DNA from: Diphasiastrum complanatum
Lineage: Eukaryota; Streptophyta; Lycopodiopsida; Lycopodiales; Lycopodiaceae
Direction: 5' to 3'
Length of the DNA stretch: 64,000 nt
NCBI GenBank assembly: GCA_029204225.1
Contig: CM055095.1
Span: 26,397,312-26,461,311 of the forward strand
Both the position numbers and the translations under genes were made by a program. Under the pieces are notes generated by a model that saw only the letters and a list, made by a program, of their open reading frames with translations, had not been told where the DNA came from and ran no database searches. Below, piece after piece: positions 53,950 through 64,000 of the stretch; position 1 is the stretch's first letter, and each line of letters begins with the position of its first letter.

Positions 53950-56900
53950 TACAGAAAGTTTTGATCTAAACTTATCAAACTTTTCTCCAGTAAGTGGCTT
54001 AGTGAAAATATCAGCTAATTGTTCTTCTGTGCTCAATGAACAACATGAATTTCACGACTCAGCAGCCTCTCACGTATGAAGTGATATTGAATCTCAATGT
54101 GTTTAGTTCTCTCATGGAGCACTGGATTCTTTGCTAGCTGAATGCCACTCTGACTGTCGCTATGTAAAGTCGTGGAATTTTTCTGCTTCATGCCAATTTC
54201 TTCCAAGATTTGTCTCAACCATATAGCTTCTTGTGTAGCACTACACATTGCCTTATACTCTGCTTCTGTGGTGGAAAGAGCAATTGTACTTTGCTTCTTA
54301 CTAGACCAGGAAAAGCAATTACCACAAACTGGAATATATATCCTGTGGCGGATCTATGATCATCATAGTCACCTCTCTAGTCCGCATCCACATAGCCACA
54401 CAACTCAGGTAAACTATCATGCTTCTTGTAAATCAAGCCATACTCTGAAGTGCCTTTCACATAATGCAAAATGTGTTTACCTGCTTTCCAATGCGTTTCC
54501 GTTGGTGCTGTCATAAACTGACTTAAAATGCCAACAGCATAGCATATATCTGGTCTAGTTGTGGTAAGGTAAATCAAGCTCCCTACTAACTCTCTATATA
54601 GCGTAGCATCAAATGACTGTCATTCATCAAGCTTAGAAAGCTTTTTACCTGGTTCAATAGGAGTGGTTACTGGTTTGCAATCCTGCAACCTAAACCTGTG
54701 CAGCAACTCTTTGATATACTTCACCTGTGTTAAACCCACTTCATGTCCTTTTTGCCACACTTCTACTACAAGGCAGTAATGCATCAGGCTGAGATCTGTC
54801 ATCTCAAATTGTTCCATGAGGTCTTTCTTGATCATGTCTATCGTCTTTTGATTATTTCCCGTAATAATCAAGTCATCAACATAAAGAGCAATCAAAGCAA
54901 CCATACCATCAAAGCATAAGACATATAGATTTGGATCGAAATGTGTTCTCACCATCCCCTTTGAACGAAAGTAGGCATCAATCTTGCTATACCACGCATG
55001 TGGTGCTTGTTTAAGACCATAAAGCGCTTTCTTCAAGCGACATACTTTATTTTCCTGTCCTTTCATTACAAAGCCTTCAGGTTAATCCATGAACACTTCT
55101 TCTTCTAACTCACCATTTAAAAAAGCAGATTTCACATCCATCTGATGCAAAGGCCAACCAAAATGAGAAGCTAAAGCAATAAGTAGACATAGAGTATTCC
55201 ACTTAGACACCAGCGCAAAGGTCTCCTCATAGTCAATGCCTTTATTTTGTGCGTACCCTTTGATTACCAATCTTGCTTTGTGCTTTGCTATGCTTCCATC
55301 TGCATGGTACTTAGTTCAGTATACCCATTTGCAACCAATGGGTTTCTTGCCAACTGGTGGTTCTACTAAGTCCCATGTGCTATGCTTAGCAATTGACTCC
55401 ATCTCCTCTCCCATGGCCTTGATCCAAATATCATCATCCTTCGCTTCACTATAAGTCGAAGGTTCTTTGCTTTGAATAATGCTAGATAAGAGAGCATAAT
55501 TTGCTTCATACCTTTCAGGTAGTATCTTCTCTCTTGTTGATCTTCGTAGCTCTCCCTGGTTAGATGATTCTGGAAAGTCATCTATGTCGCGGCTCTCCAT
55601 CAATCTCTCAAACCACTTAGGGAGCTTTCTGTCAGGTGATCGGCTTCCTGGTGAAAATGTACCCCACGATACATCCTTCTCCTTGCGTTTGTCACCTGCA
55701 ATTTCAATCCTTTTTGCACCAAAAGGTTTGTCCCTACCTCTCCAACCTGTTTCTTGAGGTTGAGTAGTAGTATCTTGAGATGTATCCTCATGTTCATCAC
55801 TCGGAAGGTCAATGAATGGATCATCATCAGGTGGTATCCTCACTATACCATTTTTCCTATTGGATGTGTCTATCTTCTCAGCATCTTCGTCTTCATACAT
55901 CTTGGATTCATCAAAGATAACATCTCGGCTTATATGGATTTTGTTTTCGACTGGATCAAAACATCTATAGCCCTTCACGCGATCATCGTATCCTAGGAAT
56001 ATGCACTTGATAGCTTTTACATCAAGTTTACGTCTCTCTTCCTTAGGAATATGTACAAAGGCCTTACATCCAAAGATTCGCAAGTGGTTCACCTTTGGCT
56101 TCTTCTTTGTGAATGCTTCCTCAAGTGTTATTTTTGGTATGGCAATGGTAGGACTTCTATTTTGAAGATAGACTGCCGTGCTACATGCCTCTGACCAAAA
56201 ATCTTTTGGTAATTTCATCTCAGCTAGCATAGATCTGGCACTTTCCACAATCGTACAATTTTTGCGCTCAGCTACACCATTGAGAGCAGGAGTATGAGCT
56301 TGCATAAATTGTCTTTTAATCCCACATTGATCACAAAGATCATTGAAGTCATTAGACTTATACTCACCTCCACTATCTGATCGTAGGACTTTGATCTTCT
56401 TACCTGTCTGATTTTCAACCAAGTTTTTGAAGTTCTTGAAGTTATCAAAAGCATCTGATTTCTTCTTCAAGAAGTAGATCCACGTCTTACGTGACATATC
56501 ATCAATAAAGGTCATGAAATAGAAGGCTTTTCCTAAGGACATGGTCCTCATGGGCCCGCATAAATCTGTGTGGATTAAATCCAGGATGTTCTTTGCTCTT
56601 GCAACACCCCCTTTATTGAACTTCTCTCGATGCTGCTTCCCATATATACAAGATTCGCACATCGATTTCAAGTGATCTTCTATGGTAGGCAGTCTTGTTA
56701 CCATCTCCAATTTTCTCATCAAATTGAGGCTTCCCAAGTTCAAGTGACCAAGCCTCTTGTGCCACAACTCAGTTTGCGAAGGAACGGATGATACAAGTCC
56801 ATGTTGCCCCTTGATTGTAGCATTCAACCTGTACAATTTTGTATTGGGCTCTCTTACTCCATTCGCAATAACTTTGAGCTTTTGGTTCGCATCCTTCACA

Positions 56901-58075
56901 AAGCAACGATCATGGGCGAATTCTACTTTCAACTTTTGATCAGTAATGACTCCAACAGAAAGTAGATTTTTCTTCAAATCTGGTACGTAAAGTACCTCCC
57001 TGATCAACCTGCTTTTGCCATCATGCAGTTGGATTGAAACCGTGCCTATCCCCTTGATCATGCACACCTCACCATTTGCTTGTGAAACAGATGTTCCATT
57101 ATCCAACGCCTTCAAACTACTAAACCAGTTCTTGTTACCTGTCATATGTCTTGTGGCTCTTGAGTCAATATACCATGCTTGATCATCTTGATTACATGAC
57201 AATGCAGATATGAAGATACTAGTGTCTTCAATCTCACCCTCATCGACAAGGTTACCTGCTTGTTTTGGTTTCCCCTTGTCTTGTTCCGCCTGGAATTTGC
57301 GACATTCACTCTTCCAATGGCCCTTTTTACCACAATGGAAGCACTTGCCTTTCTTCTTAGTTTTGCTGGAAGATCCTTCATCCTCCTGAGACTTGGCAAA
57401 TTGGTGCTTAGTCTTCTTCTTGCCCTTGCCCTTGCCTTGTTTTTGGCGTGTCGCAAGTGCCTGATCATCAGTATTTTGACGTCTAGCTTTCACCATTTCT
57501 CGTCATTGCTCTTCCTGCATCAAGATTCCTGTGAGCTTGTCAAAGGTTGGCAATCTTTCTCTTGATGCTATTCCGCTCACAAACATCTTATAGGGTTCTG
57601 CAATGCCGCATAATGCATTATGCACCAGCTCCACATCACGTATACGCTCTCCAATAGAATGCAGTTCATCTCTCATTATCTTAATTCTGGTCATGTACGT
57701 CTGAATGTGCTCTCCTTGGTCCATGCGGGCACTATTCAACTTTGACTTCAGAAACATGATTCTTGACGGATTTGACGTCTTGAACTGCTCCTTTAGCACA
57801 TCCCATGCCTGTCTGGGTGTAATAGCATCACAAATGTGGGTAATGATGTGATCCTTCACTGACAAGTTAATGAAGGTCAAAGCCTTCCTCATCTTTTTGT
57901 CGAATACTTTGATGTCTGCTTCATTTGGAGGCCTTCTCTCATTACCTGTGATGACTTTCCACACATCTTTCTCCATCAGTATGTTTTTCATTTTGAATTT
58001 CCACACTGCATAGTTGGAAATCCCGTCCAATTTGCTACTTTCACTCAAAATGGACTCTCCCATGTTTGCCATCAC
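53950..58075 (-). pseudogene. Copia element E gag-pol (broken)
   Basis: The minus strand, from 58075: gag starting MMANMGESILSESSKLDG (57503-58075), zinc knuckle CFHCGKKGHWKSEC (about 57340), protease reading DSRA where DSGA is needed (about 57165), integrase (56800-55950: WHKRLGHLNLG, HTDLCGPMR, RSDSGGEY), an acidic linker, reverse transcriptase (55450-54620: LNGELEEEVFMD, YGLKQAPHAWY, YVDDLIITGNN) and RNase H (54600-54000: TTRPDICYAVG, SDSQSGIQLAKN). Breaks: TGA right after gag (57503-57505), stops near 55314 and 55084, a frame change near 54620, a stop near 54377 and a frameshift near 54033. The 57496-55316 block alone is open for 726 residues. Almost colinear with element A, including the B insertion point. 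Confidence 0.93.
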
Positions 58076-59372
58076 AAAACTGCTTAAAACTTCTACCTTA
58101 GGCTAAGAGCAGTATGTCGAGGCCAACAGTGATTTCAGAAGTTGAAAATAATGACCTGCACTTTTTTTCTTACCAGGCCACTCGCCGCTTTTCCACCAAT
58201 TTGAAAGCCAAATCGGCGTCGCCTTCCGAAATGCACTCAGTCCTCAACTCCCAACAACGTGCCCAGTGGAATGGTGAAACTACTTCTAGCGTACTCCGAA
58301 CACTTTCTCCGCTGCAACCACTCTGTTTTTCTGTACCATACTTGCAGGTACAGTCCGGGGGCCCTTCGTTTGGAGGTTATAACCTTTCGTTTGGGTCAAA
58401 ACGGGCAAAGGACCCAAAAATAGGGACTTTTCTAGCTTTTGAATTGTTTCTTCACTTTGAAGAAACTTCACTCTTCACTTGTGAAGGGACCCAACTCAAC
58501 TTTCAGTGTGAAAATTTTTAATGAAGTTGAAGGCCAGAATGCACTTTAATTCTTCAGGGCCTTGTTCAAAGCTCATCCAATGGCTGAACCAAATCTTGTG
58601 GTTCAAATTTCTCTCCCATCACAGATTCTGGACCGTTGATTCATTTGACACCTCATCTAAAAGTTCAAAGTACATCTGGGCATCGAACCAAACTCCTGCA
58701 GACGCTATGGTCTTCAATACACAAAGTTGTTCATCGCGTTGGGCGCGCGAACAGCCCGCGACTTCCCTGCCTGCGGCCGTGCCTCCCTTTTCTGAAAACT
58801 ATCAGATCAAGCTCTCCTGTGGAATGTTTTGAGCACGATCTGAGGCCTGGAGCAGGGTCACCCTATTGAATCCATGACTGTAGAGTGTTCAGTCAGGAAA
58901 TTCCGTGGAGAAACGGTGATTTTAGCTCAACTTGACAAAGTGGCTTTTTCATCTTTTTACCGCAAATCTGCTAGGTTAATTGTCTGGAGACAAATCTCTG
59001 ACATAAACCTCAGAATCTCTCCATGGCTAATTGACAGTGTGATTAGCTTCCTTCCTGTCCTTACGGCATCCAAAACGGTGCACAAACAGCGAAGAAATCA
59101 CCAGTTATGTATAAAAACAGTAACCCCAAGTCCGGTTTCAATTTTCAGCTGGCTTTGAAATTGTCAATTTTTCACCAATTTTTTCCTTGTTAGAAGCTAT
59201 GCACAGGCTAATTATCCCTCTGCTGAGCTAAGCAAGCCTCTATAAATTAGAAACCGTGCACCAGTGCTTCTCTTTCCGTCTTCAACCCGCCGTAAAACCC
59301 CGAACTCTCAGAAGACAGTTATCCCGAAGCTCTCTTCAACGACGACACTATACTGTGTACACTCCCTGTATG
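58076..59372 (-). other. 5' leader of element E (1.3 kb)
   Basis: The non-coding region between primer site and gag start. The ORFs inside it on either strand are short and unlike any family I know. Such length is unusual relative to B (585 bp). Confidence 0.6.
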
Positions 59373-59384
59373 GCTCTGATACCA
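59373..59384 (-). other. Primer-binding site of element E
   Basis: TGGTATCAGAGC on the coding strand, directly after the 5' LTR. Confidence 0.92.
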
Positions 59385-59659
59385 ACTTAGAATTTGCTTT
59401 GCACAGGAACACAGATCATGTTACACAGTAACACAGACATAAAAAACTCTCCTCAGCAAGCTCACATAGCAACTGTATTTCTCAAAATGAAATTACACTG
59501 TACATATAGTTGTTCACTCAGGCAACCCATGCATGACCCAGGTTGTCGTTGGCGGGACGCGTGTCCTGTCGAGTTGCCTTGTGGCGAGGCCAACTGATCC
59601 TTATCCACTGATAGGACCCACAGTACAGTAACATAGTGATTTTAACTTTAATTCTAACT
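59385..59659 (-). repeat. 5' LTR of element E (275 bp)
   Basis: The same length as 53607-53881, about 13 substitutions, no indel seen. Confidence 0.93.
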
Positions 59660-59664
59660 GTAAT
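59660..59664. repeat. Target-site duplication GTAAT, right copy (element E)
   Basis: Matches 53602-53606. Confidence 0.9.
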
Positions 59665-60368
59665 GCCTTTGCAAGACCAAGCCATAAAATAGCATGTTCT
59701 TTCCTTGAAATCATTGACATGCAGTACGTTAAGAGACCTCCAAATTAAAACTATGAATATTAGTCAAAAACTATACAAATATATATAATTTGAGCTAAAG
59801 TATAGTTATGGCTATGAAAAAAGTCCATAACACTGAGAATGATCAAGATACTGATAAACCACTTACTTGGAGGTCAATTTCACCACCAGGCAAAAAATAA
59901 AAAAAGCAAAGAATTACTACCAAAAAGCTGCAAACAGCAAAATTGTCTCCACCTTACTATCGATGCAAGACCTTTTGATACCACCATAAAGATCAACTCT
60001 TGTAAATCCTTAACATCTTGTTGCAAAACACCAAAAGGTTGATTGTGGAGCCAAACCACCCAACCAATGAGGAACTGAAGACCCGCCCTTAACAACTTCA
60101 CCTCTCGAGCCACAGTGAATGAATACAAGAAAAGAGAGGATTCTAGTAACTGCAAATCGAAATTTGAAAGTGGCATAGGGCAAGTTTCTATAGGGATTTA
60201 GAGACTCCAAGAGCCTGGGAATAAAACCATAATCCATTACTAAACTCAAGGGCAACTACTATTGACACTCCTCTACTTGCATATGACCGTCAAACACCAT
60301 GCACTGCTCCACAAGTCATAAATAGAGTGCATGTATAAGGTCCTCAATCCAAGGATCCTATTCTAAGC
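59665..60368. other. Gene-free stretch right of element E
   Basis: AT-rich, short ORFs only; nothing recognised. Confidence 0.5.
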
Positions 60369-60877
60369 ATGCCAATCACAAGCAACCCAAGGGAACCTAA
60401 TGGTGGACAAACCAATCCAACCAACCAAGATCGAACGGATCTAGCCCCCAAGCTATGGATCAATCACAAAGAGGAGTATGGCGTCACACCAGCAGCATCC
60501 TGCCACCGGTCATGCTATCAAGCATACACTAGTGAGAGCCCAATAGGTATACTTATACCCTCCAATGCCCATGCACCACTAATAGTGCACTGTGACACCT
60601 CACTAGACACCTCTGCAACCTATCTGGGCCGCGTCATCCAGTTTTCCAATGACTCACTGATAGACCCATACCAATCCACCATCAAGTGTTTAGGCCTACC
60701 CGGAAAGATCTTGGATACAAGAACTCAACGATTGATAAATCGTATAGTTACCGAGCATCTGGTTCAATGAAAGAGATGTACAAACGATGATGATTTCCTA
60801 GGAACAAGAAGGAAGCTTAAGGAGGAACTTCCCCAGTTTTAAGTTCTGAGGACAGAACTTGAATAAGGGGGGAAGAA
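60369..60877 (+). pseudogene. Ty3/gypsy 3' end (integrase tail), plus strand
   Basis: A 133-residue frame (60369-60770) ends with KILDTRTQRLINRIVTEHLV, the tail of gypsy integrases just before the LTR. After a stop the same frame continues RCTNDDDFLGTRRKLKEELP. A purine-rich tract (AATAAGGGGGGAAGAA, 60862-60877) precedes an LTR-like TGTCATGCCC. The first about 100 residues of the frame are not gypsy-like to my eye. The last about 180 bp repeat, inverted, at 61774-61951. Confidence 0.6.
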
Positions 60878-61773
60878 TGTCATGCCCATGATTGGTCTCG
60901 GGTATCGTGTCCATGCTAGGGACCGGTAGATCGACAACCCGTAAATTAATTATGACCATGTACACATAAGGGCCCTAGATCCCTTATAGTCACAATTAAC
61001 TTACGGGTTGTCGGTCTACCGGTCCCTAGCATGGACATGCTACCCGAGATGTGAAGAATTGCCAAAAATTGGCAAATCTAGCTTGATCAAAAACCATGTA
61101 GAATAGTGTAAATTGTGTACACAAGTGGGTCCCACACATGTGAGGCCATGATGCCACATGGGAAACCCATCCTAATGTAGGTTAGGTCAATTCAAGAGAG
61201 TTGGTCATGTCTATTTGGTGGTCATCCCTACTTTATAGGACCTACACCTAAGTTTAAGGTGAAAATTTGACCAACTAGCTACCTACCAAGCATAACTCTA
61301 GGAAATAGACTAGGGTTTCATTTTAGGTCAAGGAGAGTGAGTTAACTTCCTTCTTACATGCTGGAAATCCACCTAACTTCAAGAAGGAAGTCGAATTTGC
61401 TATGTATTCCCTCTCTCCATAGTGAGAAGATAGAAAATTTTTGGAGCTCAATGGCAATCTCAAGCTAGTTCACTATGTACATTGAGTTTTTGTGATCCAA
61501 ATGAAACCAAATCGATTTCTACTTGTTTCTCAGGTTGAAGGCCGTACTACAGCCTGTATTACACACGTGTGGGCTTGGATTTCAATGTTGATCAATGCTT
61601 TTGATTGCTAATGCTTGTTGTTTATCAAACTGCCAATCTAGATCAACTTTTTTGTGTCTAGTTTTTTGATAGATTGTTAAGCAAGCATCCAATCACTCTT
61701 GTGGATCTTTTGTAGATCCATTTATGGTCCTAAAGTACAGTACTTTCACACGAGACCAATCATGGGCATGACA
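60878..61773. repeat. 896-bp LTR-like core with 23-bp inverted termini
   Basis: It begins TGTCATGCCCATGATTGGTC and ends with its exact reverse complement. It also holds CACACGTGTG (about 61563) and GTACTACAGCCTGT, like the B and I LTRs. Either a solo LTR between two partial elements, or two overlapping truncated LTRs. Confidence 0.6.
60897..61048. repeat. Long hairpin: 60-bp stems, 32-bp loop
   Basis: 60897-60956 pairs with 60989-61048 at about 55 of 60 positions (core CCATGCTAGGGACCGGTAGA). The loop contains AAGGGCCCTAGATCCCTT, itself partly palindromic. Confidence 0.85.
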
Positions 61774-62480
61774 TTCTTCCCCCCTTATTCAAATTCTGTC
61801 CTCAAAACTTAAAATTGGAAAAGTTCCTCCTTAAGCTTCCTTCTTGTTCCTAGGAATCATCATCATTTGTACATCTCTTTCATTGAACTAGATGCTCGGT
61901 AACTATACGATTTCTCAATCGTTTAATTCTTGTATCCAAGATCTTTCCGGGTTCAAGCGGAGACACCTCCGATGATTCATCCAACAGGTCCAATCGATCT
62001 CCAAATCCAAGATGCTCTCCTTCATGTAGACTCTTTCAGAGACGACTTACGTGAAATATGGGATGCACTTGAGATCCATCCGGGAGTTCTTATTGGTAAG
62101 CTAATAATCCGATCTTTTTTAAGATCTAAAATAGTCCTCTATATCTAGGGGGCGATTAGTAATGCTAGTCGGTACGCATTACACTTGAATCCATCGGGAT
62201 TCTCCAAAAATACCTAATCCCCCACTTGGAAGTCTCTCGATGATCCTTTCAGACTTGCATAATGTCAGTCCCCATCCTGGGTACAGTAGACATTCTCACG
62301 TGCAATCTGTAGCATTTCCTGCATATCAAGTAGGAATCCCACTACTTTCTAAAACTTGATCGACTGAGTCTCAACCGGAATGGGCGACATAGGCTCAAAT
62401 CAATACATAAGCATAAATGGGCTATAACCGGTAGCCAAATTCTTACTATAACTCAATCTCCATCAAGGATAACATCCTCT
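61774..62480 (-). pseudogene. Ty3/gypsy integrase C-terminal remnant, minus strand
   Basis: The minus strand reads SYSKNLATGYSPFMLMY (about 62450-62400), the conserved end of the gypsy integrase core, then EPMSPIPVETQSIK, and, further on, GKILDTRIKRLRNRIVTEHLV (about 61945-61885). Stops interrupt it. It runs toward the palindrome core from the right, mirror-imaging the plus-strand tail at 60369-60877. Confidence 0.75.
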
Positions 62481-64000
62481 TCGAGGAGATTGCTAAAATA
62501 TGAATACATATCTTAACTAATCTTCTGATCACGCGAGTAATCCTTCTTTTTAATGATCAAGTATAACTAGAAAAGAATTAAGATTCATCAATCATAATTC
62601 ATTGGATTCTTGTCCTATACTCAATAAAAGAAGGCAACTAGCAATGATTAGAAGAACTTTAAGTTCAGAGTCATCTCTAGTTTAGCAAATACAGCCACCA
62701 AAAGCGACCAGTAAACTTCGAATCATGAATGTTCATAATGTCACTTTGGTAATTCGTAAAGCCTAACCAGATGCTCTAATTACTTGGTCTTTACCCAAAT
62801 AAACATAGTTGATTAGGTAAGATGGCCAGTCATTACCAAAATTCCACTATCTTGTTTATTCATCCGCAGTAACCTACCATGAACACAATCTCCTCCTATT
62901 TAGGTATATCTTAGAATCTGAGTTATGATGCACCAATCTCAACTCTCCAGATTCCTGAGACCATACCATATCATAAGAGTGCAATACAATTCTTAAAAGA
63001 CACATGAGTTGTTCACAAAGTCCTTTCCATCTGAAAAGTTCTAGACTTTTACAACTCACATACGGTGCCAATATAAGGACTGTAATTTAAAAAATGCCCT
63101 TACTTTAGCATGGCACAAATTGTCATTCCAAAGTTAGGGTCCCAATCTAGAATATGTCTAGATTTTCCTCTTAAGTTCTAACCTATAATAACTTAAGATT
63201 TACCGGAACCTCGTTACGTGAGGTTCCAACCTTTGGCAACCCACAACTATCCAACTCTCCTGAGTCTTCCGGGATAGCATTCCATTTTCTCCAAATGGGC
63301 AAAAATAAGTTCCAAAAGTTCTTTATGTATTCTATGCACACCCATCAGTAAATGAATCCAAAATGATTCATAGACGTTGTGACTTATAAGCAATACATCT
63401 AAACAAAAATATTCATAAGTAAGATTATATTGTTGATTTTCAACAAATTTCAACTTCAACTCAAACAAACAGTGTTGGTACGCCCTCGGCTTCAAGCACA
63501 TCAATAAACAACTTTTTTGTTCCATTTCAGTTTCCATCCTAGGCTTCTGGGCCCTTCTGGCCGTGCATAATGCTGAAAAAATGACACCTTGGCCAAGAAA
63601 TCCAAGAATTCACGTTCTCGGTTGCCCATTGCAGTTAATACAGCGAATATACATTTTGTCAATTGTGAAAAAGCCTTACGGAATCCCCCACCAAGAATTC
63701 AGCCCTTATCCAAAGCAAAAAAACCAACGAAATTCGCTCGTTTTTATTCCGGGACGTTGTGTAAGCTAACAAGGTCGCCCAACAGTTTATCCAGTCATCG
63801 ACAACTTTGGGCTTTCAATCGCTGGAAAAAAAATTTGGTTGTTAGCCCAAGCTGTATATCACAATGGCTAAAATAATTATCAAATAGATTTTGCATTTGG
63901 TTTTTTCTGTTTGTTGTCAAAATGAAATTCCAACACATTGTGGTCTAAAATTTTAACCATGTGTTGAAAATTTTAGGGGGTCATCACAGCCGAGTGATGC
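62481..64000. other. Unassigned right end of window
   Basis: Possibly further decayed gypsy sequence; short ORFs only. No gene, LTR boundary or RNA gene recognised. Confidence 0.4.

Larger units (their letters stand above)
53607..59659 (-). mobile_element. Complete but inactive copia element E (A family)
   Basis: A 6053-bp element with two 275-bp LTRs, GTAAT target duplication, adjoining primer site (59373-59384) and polypurine tract (53882-53894). LTR ends read AG...GT on the coding strand, not TG...CA; the TSD, primer site and purine tract all agree on that boundary. The LTRs differ at about 13 of 275 positions. With a typical plant rate this suggests an age of one to two million years. 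The internal region is colinear with element A but carries several stops. Confidence 0.93.
60700..61951. repeat. Large imperfect palindrome of two gypsy 3' ends
   Basis: The left arm (60700-60900) and right arm (61751-61951) are about 200 bp each and reverse-complementary with modest mismatch. Each contains the end of a gypsy integrase, the purine tract and the LTR start TGTCATGCCCATGATTGGTC. The two face each other across 850 bp, as if two elements were joined tail-to-tail through one LTR. Confidence 0.85.

Noticed and set aside
58114-58521. 135-codon ORF in the leader of element E
   Set aside because: Plus-strand, opposite to the element, no recognisable domain, inside non-coding leader.

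Overview
The window is a plant nuclear chromosome segment, probably from a flowering plant; the species cannot be read from it. It has one intron-rich plant gene with GT-AG introns and telo-box promoter motifs, long (AG)n/(CT)n microsatellites, and dense nested Ty1/copia and Ty3/gypsy LTR retrotransposons whose primer sites match the plant initiator-Met tRNA (TGGTATCAGAGC). No CRISPR array, operon, rRNA or tRNA gene was seen.

Layout. 1-10484: a decayed copia element A (+ strand, 5' end outside the window) is split in its reverse transcriptase by a young, apparently complete copia element B (3135-9448, coding strand minus). B has two 862-bp LTRs that look identical by eye, a TGATA target duplication and one open 1326-residue gag-pol frame. 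10485-11723: unclassified sequence with a broken acidic ORF. 11724-12798: one LTR of copia element D, followed by the end of D's polyprotein (to about 13555). 13626-14929: exons of an unrecognised gene or pseudogene (minus). 17337-25902: an intact nine-exon gene for UTP14, the nucleolar small-subunit-processome protein (minus), with a probable 5'UTR intron and a telo-box/site II promoter at about 26460-26920. 28058-36648: three broken copia elements F (minus), G (+) and H (+). 36649 on: a CACTA terminus. 38260-40470: copia I (minus). 41071-42785: gypsy J (+). 42867-43577: CACTA transposase tail (minus). 43578-48845: the rest of copia D, ending in its other LTR. 48846-53606: sparse sequence with a C28-(CT)n tract and a PIF1/Helitron-type helicase remnant. 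53607-59659: complete but inactivated copia E (minus), same family as A, with a GTAAT target duplication and LTR ends AG...GT instead of TG...CA. 60369-62480: two gypsy 3' ends tail-to-tail around an 896-bp LTR-like core, forming a large imperfect palindrome. 62500-64000: nothing recognised.

Main point of interest. The LTRs at 11724-12798 and 47765-48845 have the same orientation, are homologous along their length, have complementary pieces of one polyprotein on their inner sides, and are both flanked outside by CAAGG. They look like the two ends of a single copia insertion now spread over 37 kb, with an apparently functional intron-containing UTP14 gene between them. That implies DNA-level insertion of a gene-bearing segment into a retrotransposon, or a rearrangement that mimics it. 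The only sequences here that look able to make functional protein are UTP14 and the polyprotein of element B.
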